Source: Leptodactylus fallax (lineage: Eukaryota > Chordata > Amphibia > Anura > Leptodactylidae). From it: a stretch of DNA of 64,000 nucleotides. The DNA lies in NCBI GenBank assembly GCA_947044405.1, contig CAMRHE010000067.1:5585501-5649500 (forward strand), written 5' to 3'. The first letter of the stretch is position 1; the number at the start of each line of letters is the position of its first letter. A program made the translations under genes and the position numbers. Below the pieces are notes generated by a model. The model was not told where the DNA came from, did no database searches, and saw nothing but the letters and a program-made list of their open reading frames with translations. This document shows, piece by piece, positions 55,978-64,000 of this stretch.

Positions 55978-56183
55978 CATTTGTCCTCACCCAAGATTTT
56001 ATACGTTCTCTCCGTGTTTTGGTAGGTTTCTTCAGGATACTCCAGCTTCCTCCCATACTCCAAAGTCGTATTGACAGGGAATTTAGATTGTGAGCCCTAC
56101 TTATAACAGTGGGTGATGACAATATCTGTAAAACTCTGCAGAATATCTTGGTGCTATATAAGTTACAAAAATAATAATAGAGT
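55978..56183 (+). repeat. SINE/LINE 3'-end fragment
   Basis: GTTCTCTCCGTGTTTTGGTAG, CTTCCTCCCATACTCCAAAG, GGGAATTTAGATTGTGAGCC and CTTGGTGCTATATAAGTTAC followed by an AATAATAAT tail are the recognisable order of a common vertebrate interspersed retroelement end. The copy is short and non-coding; the exact family is not assigned. Confidence 0.65.
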
Positions 56184-58384
56184 TTGAGTTATGGTTGTAA
56201 AACCCAGACGACTATCTTGGAGAGAATGTCACTGCAGGATCAATAGCTAAAGGGTTCAGACTCTGAGCTAAGGAGCCTAAGGGAGGCTTCTACTGAACCT
56301 GACTACAAAGGAGACTGATTGTAGTCAGAATCCACTAGATAACCACAGAATTGTACATCAGCAGTGAAACAGGACTGAAGAGACAAATCACTGTATATAA
56401 TTAAAGTTATTAGATAAGTTGTTGATTGTTATATTGTATAGTGATTACTCCCAAGCTGTATAAAGATAAACCTGCACTTTAAAGGGGTAAACAGAAATAA
56501 GGAGGCAAAATAGAGAATTATTAGATAAAGTGGTATATTTTATGTTCTATAGCTATTGGCCCTTAACGTGTATAAAGATAGAATTATTTTTATAGAAACA
56601 GTACCACTTTGTCCAGGGTCTTTGTCACTTGAATGATGCTGTATGACCTTTATCCAAATTCTACTCACCTCGATACTCCCACCAGTCTTCTGAACCCTGG
56701 GACTCTGAGACTCCCAGTAACTTCACTTGAGAATTGCCTCACTAAAATATTCCAGCCAATTTTGCAACTCTCTTAAAGGTGAGAATCAATGGGCTTACAG
56801 ATAGTGTTACGTTGTGAATAGTGAAATCAGTTCTTGATCACAATTCCTTTTTAATTGCTTTATGATAATTCCTATTTTTATCTGTAAAGGTAAAACAGAT
56901 AAATGTCCTTTGTGATGAAGGTCAACTTATAAAAGATGGTTACTCCAGGATTTATAAAGAATAATGCGCATCTTCACTTTAAGATGTACTGTAAAGGTTA
57001 TATATATAACACTGTAGTTATAAGCATCTTCTGTATGTTATACTTATATATACCAGCAATAGGGATTTAATAAAATATATTTTTAATATGTGATAAAAAT
57101 AAATGTTGTTAGATTTCCCAAAAGATCAGTCAGAGCAAATCGTCTTTAATGTGAGTTGACAGCGTGATATTTTCTGCAATACCAGTTCTCGGCAAAGTGC
57201 TCTAAAAATGCATTCATAATTTATTTATATGGCTGGCTTTAACCCCTTGATGTCAAACACACGCTACAAGTCTTGTTAGTCTAATATGTCGCATGTATAA
57301 AGCTTCATTTGTTAGTCGTACATGTACTCTTACCATTGCAGCCATTAGCTTTAACCCCATGAATGCCGGGAGTTCCGACGCATAGTCATGATTAACTAAC
57401 TGCACTAGGCCATTCACGACATCCAAATTCATAGCCAGTTATGCTCTTTGCCCTTTGTTTAGTGAACAGCAGTAGCTTTCCACGGCGAAATGCTTTGTGA
57501 ATGTAAATTATCTATCAAGATTTAATTTATTTACTCAGAACTGTTTTCATTTCACTGTGTAAAATATTGGCATAAAATAAAGCAGTACGGCAAATGTTCT
57601 TGTTTTATTAGCTAGACAGACAACTTAATCTGTTCATTCACAAGTGTGGAAGGAATACTGGACCAAGGGCAAGTAGGAAAGTCAAGTGCCGTGGTCAGAA
57701 AGGGAATGCAAAAGCGATAAAGCACTAAGGGCAGAAGTAAGAGCAAGGCAGAGTAAAAGTAAAAGTGTTATGGGCCCGTGAAAAAGACAATTCACTTCAC
57801 TTTATTTAAGAAAATACTAAATGCAATATGAGCATATGATAAAAATGTGTTTAATTCAGGAAATCTAAACATTTGGATAAGTTGTATCAGTTACAATATA
57901 TTGTGGTGGACATTGACAGGACCAGACCGAGAGGTTGAGTAGAAGGTTCTGAACTTTTTCTTGATCCAAATACAAAGTTATAAATCTTACTTGGGCTTGG
58001 ACAGATAATTCTTTAATACAGAGGGAATCAGTGTTATACCTGCGGGTTTCCATTTCTGATATATGTTCGGGTCTCTTTTTTTTAATGCGTGGAATAGCTG
58101 ACTTCATAATTCCATACAAAGTCATGCAATAAAAACATATGCAGTGTAGTATACGCTTTTTTAACATAAGTCTCTTTGGGTGATAAACACCACTCAGTAC
58201 ATTCATCCAAAGTTTCCATTGTGTAAAGAGCCTTGCACTTATTTGTACTCACCGCTCTCTGCTCTACACTGTACTCTCAGTGGTTGTATAGCAAGGGAAC
58301 TTAGGTGATGTCCAAATTGGTAAATAGTCTATGTCATTTCAACAAATTCTGTATAAATAATCAGTACAGGAGATTCTAGGAAAC

Positions 58385-58390
<6 letters not shown>
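56184..58390. other. No gene recognised; possible conserved non-coding stretch
   Basis: About 2.2 kb. The part 57130-57620 is AT-rich, lacks repeat signatures and contains homeobox-like TAATTTATT words. Conservation cannot be judged from one sequence. Confidence 0.35.
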
Positions 58391-58433
<43 letters not shown>

Positions 58434-58435
58434 TA
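58391..58435. repeat. (AT)n microsatellite with TG tail
   Basis: About 17 AT units followed by GTGTGTGT. Confidence 0.95.
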
Positions 58436-58474
58436 CATATCACATATCTTGTCAAAGAGAAATACCTCTTTCTG

Positions 58475-58970
58475 CATTTATCAGGCTGTTTCTCTGCTCC
58501 TCTTCCTTCTGCTGAACTGACTTTCACTGTGAAAATCATGGCTTTATATGTCTCTTAAATAAGAATGCAGCTCACATGACCCAGATAACTCATGTCTATA
58601 GAAGTCTATGGAGAGAGGAGGAAGATGAGTGAGAAGATGAATAAAAACTTTGTATTACTACCAAAGCACGTTATTCACATCAATGCACATCAGTACTTCT
58701 CTCTCTCTATATATATATAATGTTCTGCATTATCCTTGGGCTGTATCTGAGTGAGAGAAAGACAAATATAAGCACATATTCTCCACTACCTAGTGTGTGC
58801 AGTGTATGGCAGCTAGTCTCCACCAACCAGTATAGAGAGAACTAAAAATTTCAAGTACAGCATGCAGAGGGGGAAATCTGCTAATACTGCAGAATATAAG
58901 TCATATAATGACCAGAAATAGTGTTTACTTCTCATGTATACACACATGGCAATTTATCATGAAAAGTAAC
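58475..58970. repeat. Interspersed repeat, copy 2 (partner at 6855-7350)
   Basis: It shares CATGTCTATAGAAGTCTATG, GCTGTATCTGAGTGAGAG, GCTAGTCTCCACCAACC and ATCATGAAAAGTAACC with copy 1 in the same order. Confidence 0.6.
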
Positions 58971-59088
58971 CTAAAATGAGAGGTATTTTAGTATTGATGG
59001 CCTATCCTTAGGATCAACATTAGATCTTGGAGCATTCACCCGCCTAGGACCCACACAGATCAGCTGTTCAATTGGGAAATTGGAATCC

Positions 59089-59299
59089 TTAAAGGGGATA
59101 TTGTGGACAGCGCAGCTCCCAGTAATGTTTACATTCACTGCTCTCTCACAAAGTGTAGGGGCAGCTTTAGGTACTATAGTGCTAGCTCATAGACTTCAAT
59201 GGGGCAGCTCTGCAGTACCTAAAGCTACTGCTACACTTTGTAAGGCGAGTAAGCAGAAAACAATACTGGCAGCCACATTGTCCGCTATATCCCCCTTAA
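59089..59299. mobile_element. TTAA-type hairpin MITE, 211 bp
   Basis: Starts TTAAAGGGGATATTGTGGAC and ends TTGTCCGCTATATCCCCCTTAA. The arms pair over most of their length: CTTTAGGTACTATAG-type words, and ACAAAGTGTAGGGGCAGC against GCTACTGCTACACTTTGT. TTAA at both ends. A compact, well-preserved copy. Confidence 0.9.
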
Positions 59300-59504
59300 A
59301 GATTCTAATTTCTCATAAAACCAATTCTATCCAATATCACAAAATGTAAAAAAAAAAAGCCTGCTATTAACTCCACAGGGTGGTTGCACATAAACAGAAA
59401 TACACAGATGTTTTAGGACAGCTGCTAAACTTATGATACACATATCTGGACATGTCCAGCCAAGAGGATTAGTATGGAAGGACACATCGGTAACAGGTAG
59501 GACA
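59300..59504. other. Spacer, nothing recognised
   Basis: Short unassigned stretch. Confidence 0.4.
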
Positions 59505-59506
59505 TA

Positions 59507-59722
59507 CAGTGCTGGCCAAAAGTATTGGCACCCCTGCAATTCTGTCAGATAATACTCAATTTCTTCCAGAAAATGATTGCAATCACAAATGCTTTGGTAA
59601 TAATATCTTCATTTATTTTGCTTGCAATGAAAAAACACAAAGGAGAATGAAAAAAAAGTCAAATCATTGATCATTTTACACAAAACTCCAAAAATGGGCC
59701 GGACAAAAGTATTGGCACCCTC
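59507..59722 (+). repeat. Terminal inverted repeat, 59.5-kb side
   Basis: Starts CAGTGCTGGCCAAAAGTATT. The inner direct repeat GACAAAAGTATTGGCACCC is at about 59702-59720. Confidence 0.9.
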
Positions 59723-59725
59723 AGC

Positions 59726-60761
<1,036 letters not shown>

Positions 60762-60929
60762 GCTCAATGTGGTACACACAAGGACACAGGACAGAGGTTG
60801 AGTCAACTTTAATTCATTTCAACTGCCTGCAAGTGTGATTTAGTTATTGCCACCACCTGTTATGTGCCACAGGTAAGTAACAGGTGCTGTTAATTACACA
60901 AATTAGAGAAGCATCACATGATTTTTCTA

Positions 60930-61143
60930 AGGGTGCCAATACTTTTGTCCACCCCCTTTTTTATGTTTGGTGTGGAATTATATCCAATTTGGCTTTTTGA
61001 CAATTCTTTTTGTGGTTTTCCATTGACGACAAATTAAATGAAGATATTATTACCAAAGCATTTGTGATTGCAATCATTTTCTGGAAGAAATTGAGTATTA
61101 TCTGACAGAATTGCAGGGGTGCCAATACTTTTGGCCAGCACTG
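60930..61143 (-). repeat. Terminal inverted repeat, 61.1-kb side
   Basis: Ends GCCAATACTTTTGGCCAGCACTG. The inner direct repeat GGGTGCCAATACTTTTGTCC is at about 60931-60950. Confidence 0.9.
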
Positions 61144-61145
61144 TA

Positions 61146-61394
61146 TGGTCACAGTGGCAACCAGACTCCATTTAATTCCAATGCACATTTTAAATAGACA
61201 CAGTCCTCTTGAACACCCCCTGAGTGTGAGTATGGTTGATTCCAGTTCCTGTGATCCTGCCTCTTACCACCTTGCTCCTCATGTATTCCTATATTCTTCC
61301 AGGCCTATTCCTGGACTCTATTCATTGCTGTTCTCCTGGCTGTTTTCAATTGGTGACATCCCTGCAAAAATAATATAGACAGAATATTGATCCT
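61146..61394. other. No gene recognised; possible LTR scrap
   Basis: Pyrimidine-rich (GATCCTGCCTCTTACCACC), similar in style to LTRs elsewhere in the window, but without ends. Confidence 0.35.
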
Positions 61395-61710
61395 GGTGTC
61401 GTATAAAGGATGAGACTCTCATTTCCATATAACATCAGAAGCATCCTTCTATGCTTTATAATGGCCAGGATATAACTGTTTGAAGTGACCCCCCCAGCCT
61501 CAGTTTCTCTGCATTTTCAAGAGCCCTTACACCCTATACTTCAGTGAGAAGCCTTGTACAGATTAAAGCAGAGAAACCTAAAGAATAAAGAAGTGGATTT
61601 CAGCACAGGATTTCACAGAAAGGAGCCAAAATTAATTAAAAGTAAATTACAACATTTATTGATGCTGCCAGAAAGTCAAAAGTTGCTCAAAAGTAGATTA
61701 TTTCTACATG
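61395..61710. repeat. Interspersed repeat, family H copy 2
   Basis: See 50248-50590. It shares TGAAGTGACCCCCCCAGCCTC, CAGTGAGAAGC, AGCACAGGATTTCACAGAA and TTGATGCTGCCAGAAAG. Confidence 0.75.
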
Positions 61711-62269
61711 TACATTGTAAAGCGACTCTCAGGGATGAATCTACACTTTGAGCTGGCACTTAGGTACATCTAATGGCATAAGAAGCAGCTGGATTGATAA
61801 TGTTACACCTCCAGTGTTTACTGAAAGCTCTCTCATGTAAATGAATGGTTGGAAGACTGTTATTAAATGACATTTCAAGCAGATTATATGTTGATATAAT
61901 AAATGTCTACAATTTAATGTTTGTTTTAGAAATGTGTAATGAGTGATGATAAAACCTGTTTATTACAATGTTTGCCAAGACGTGAGAAAAAGAATTTCCT
62001 GTGGGAACAGTGTGCTTAAGAGGTGTCCATTCCAACAAATACCATCAAAGACCAATTGAAGTTGTAATGTGTGTCATCGGTGCAGGTAATAATTATTTCT
62101 ATAATGTAGGGAACATAAAAAAAGAATTGGGTGTCAGCTGGAATAACTGTATACACACAACATGGAAGTCTCAGAGTGTGCAGGATTCACATGAATCTTT
62201 TTATTGACTAATCTATCACAAAGTGATTGAGATAAATAGGGCAAATAGTTTTACATCAATTGGGTTGTA
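61711..62269. other. No gene recognised
   Basis: Unassigned. Confidence 0.4.
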
Positions 62270-62520
62270 CCATTAAGGACAGGGAATAAGTGTCTGATTG
62301 CTGGAGGGCCCGACCACTAGGACCCCAGTGATCAGAACAGGGAACTGAAAGCCTCCTTGTGAATGGAATGCCAGTGCCCTTGCGTTACCAGCACTCCATT
62401 CACTGTTATGGGGCTTCCGGGACTGTAATCTCCAGCAGTGCCCACAGCCCCATGGAAGTGAATGGAGCACTGATCATGCAAGCGCAAAGGCACTCCATTC
62501 ACAAGGAGGCTTTTAGTCTC
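62270..62520. mobile_element. MITE relic with internal inversion
   Basis: CCCAGTGATCAGAACAGG and CTGATCACTGGG, and GCCTCCTTGTGAATGGA and CCATTCACAAGGAGGC, are inverted around a centre of GCACTCCATTCAC words. Termini are not preserved. Confidence 0.6.
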
Positions 62521-62785
62521 CTGATCACTGGGTTATTAGTGGCCCCTCCACACAGTATAATGTCCCATAGTGGCCCCAATGCAGTGTAATGTCCCTTAGT
62601 GGCCCCTCCATACAGTATAATGTGCCATAGTGGCCCCCATGCAGTGGAATATCCTCTAGTGGCCTCTCCACACAGTATAATGTCCCATAGTGGCTCCTCT
62701 TTACAGTGTAATGTCACATAGTGGCCCCCATGCAGTGTAATGTCCTTTAGTGGCCCCTCCACACAGTATAATGTGCCAGAGTATC
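62521..62785. repeat. GTATAATGTCC tandem repeat, array 3
   Basis: About eight units of 30-32 bp alternating two types (CCACACAGTATAATGTCCC and CCATGCAGTGTAATGTCC), each followed by TTAGTGGCCCC. Relatives are at 21050 and 25135-26130. Confidence 0.92.
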
Positions 62786-64000
62786 CCCTATGTTAATAAA
62801 TTTAAAAAAAACATTCTAACAATATCGGGTTCAGCCAGTACTAATATACTCAGAGTATAATGTGACACCACAATAACCTAAACCGGACTTAATGCACCTC
62901 CAGCTACAAGACTGAAACCCAGCCGCAGTGTCTCACATCAATGACCAGAAAACTTTACAGGCGGCTCCTTCATACTTTCCTCCCTTGGTTATCAGTCCTG
63001 ATAGTGAATTTCCTGATTATGCTCATGGATTCCTTGTGCTCTCACCCTGGTGTATTTTCAATGGTAAATCTGTCCAATTATATTTTTCTATGGAGCATTT
63101 CTGCAAAATTCATGAAAGGTCATATTTGTATCCAGTTAACACCTGTTACCAACATCCTCAGGTAGGTCAAGTAGGATTGTGTCACATCCATGGTATAATG
63201 TTGGAGGGTCTGGAAATGAGGAGGGGACACTCATGACAACTTTACACTTGACCCACTAATGGTATTATAATGGGGCTGCTTTTACACATACATATATGTA
63301 GCAGGCAACAAGTGAACCTTAGTTCTGTGTCATGGTGCACTATCCCATTTGTGTGGGGCCGCTCTAATACATGTGATATGTAACTAGTGTAGGCACAGTC
63401 TGATCATTCATTAGTGTGCCACAATAGCTCATAGACCGCCTGCTCCATCTTTACATGGATGACTATGTGGCGGTTTTTGTCTCTGTGAATTATGGTAACT
63501 GTGTAATGAAATAATCGCAAAAGCAAAATGACACCGGACACTGATTTTATACATTTTATTAGCAATATGCAGAGGAGCCATTAATAATAACGGCTTGTGT
63601 TAGATCCTACTAAATGATAGGGGTTGTGGTTTCTATCTCAGGTCCATGGAATCTGAGCTCCTGTCATGGTCCATTTGACCATCCATAAATAAGGTCCTGA
63701 GATAAGGGCCCCAACCAGAGGTGTAGCTAGGGGTTCAGCCGAGGGGGGGCGAACACGTCCAAATGGGCCCCCAACTCAGGTATACCAACACTATCACTAT
63801 ACGGTGACCGTATAGTGGTAGATAGTGGTTCTACACAGGGCTGTGAAGTCCAGTTAGGTAAATACAGTACACAGGTAAATACAGGAACACTGTTGTGACT
63901 TACAGATGACGTCTCTGACGGTTTACATTTATCGTCTCTTCCATCTGGACCACCATGACCACTTCTACCAGCTGTGACTGTAAAGTTTGTAACACAGACA
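62786..64000. other. No gene recognised; repeat scrap near the end
   Basis: About 1.2 kb. GAGGTGTAGCTAGGGGTTCAG near 63718 starts a GC-richer scrap resembling interspersed repeat sequence. No domain. Confidence 0.4.

Noticed and set aside
55620..56093. 157-codon plus-strand frame
   Set aside because: Its second half is the translated SINE/LINE fragment at 55978-56183, and the first half has no domain.

Overview
The window reads as nuclear DNA of a vertebrate, most likely an anuran amphibian (frog or toad). The basis is the kind of repeats present: many short elements ending in TTAAAGGGG/CCCCTTTAA (the terminus type described for T2-family MITEs of Xenopus), Tc1 elements with long IR/DR inverted repeats, a CR1/L2-group LINE, a Ty3/gypsy element, Penelope-like sequence with a hammerhead-like motif, and abundant tandem repeats. 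I found no convincing host exon, tRNA, rRNA or CRISPR array in 64 kb. Everything that codes recognisably is transposon protein, so this is probably intergenic or deep intronic DNA. The species call is inference.

Layout. 1-4895: 3' part of a Ty3/gypsy element with an uninterrupted pol frame, polypurine tract and 3' LTR. 5253-5680: solo LTR with a 4-bp target duplication. 6855-7350: a repeat that recurs near 58.5-59.0 kb. 8040-13107: a Tc1 relic, then three TTAA-type MITEs joined end to end, the middle one split by a decayed LINE (about 9741-12680). 14166-15030: a 22-bp minisatellite with higher-order structure. 15.8-16.5 kb: more MITEs. 17333-18946: a complete but dead Tc1 element. 18965-19725: a 31-bp tandem repeat that recurs at 29.6 kb. 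21-26 kb: a second dispersed minisatellite family, one array of which is split by a 779-bp solo LTR (25189-25967) with a 5-bp duplication. 27.5-32.8 kb: dense MITEs and Tc1 scraps. 33954-35265: a Tc1 remnant interrupted by several MITEs. 37216-37702: a short deletion derivative of the same Tc1 family. 40897-41601: a probable LTR. 43013-44190: a Penelope-like insertion. 44599-44822: large pyrimidine microsatellites. 46.0-46.9 kb: a second, degenerate hammerhead-like repeat. 49442-50116: a third solo LTR with a 5-bp duplication. 51-54 kb: MITEs. 59089-59299: a perfect-looking TTAA hairpin. 59507-61143: a nearly intact Tc1 element. 62521-62785: the dispersed minisatellite again.

How the parts work together. 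There is no host pathway to describe. The enzymes are those of mobile DNA: gypsy protease/RT/RNase H/integrase, LINE endonuclease/RT, Tc1 DDE transposases, and a Penelope GIY-YIG endonuclease. The short TTAA elements encode nothing and would depend on a transposase elsewhere in the genome. Nesting gives relative ages: Tc1 fragments are older than the MITEs inside them, one MITE is older than the LINE inside it, and one minisatellite array predates its LTR.

The most unusual object is the Penelope-like insertion at 43028-44175. It is a head-to-head inverted pair of the element's 3' end, with a hammerhead-ribozyme fold that I could draw by hand, flanked by a perfect 15-bp target duplication.
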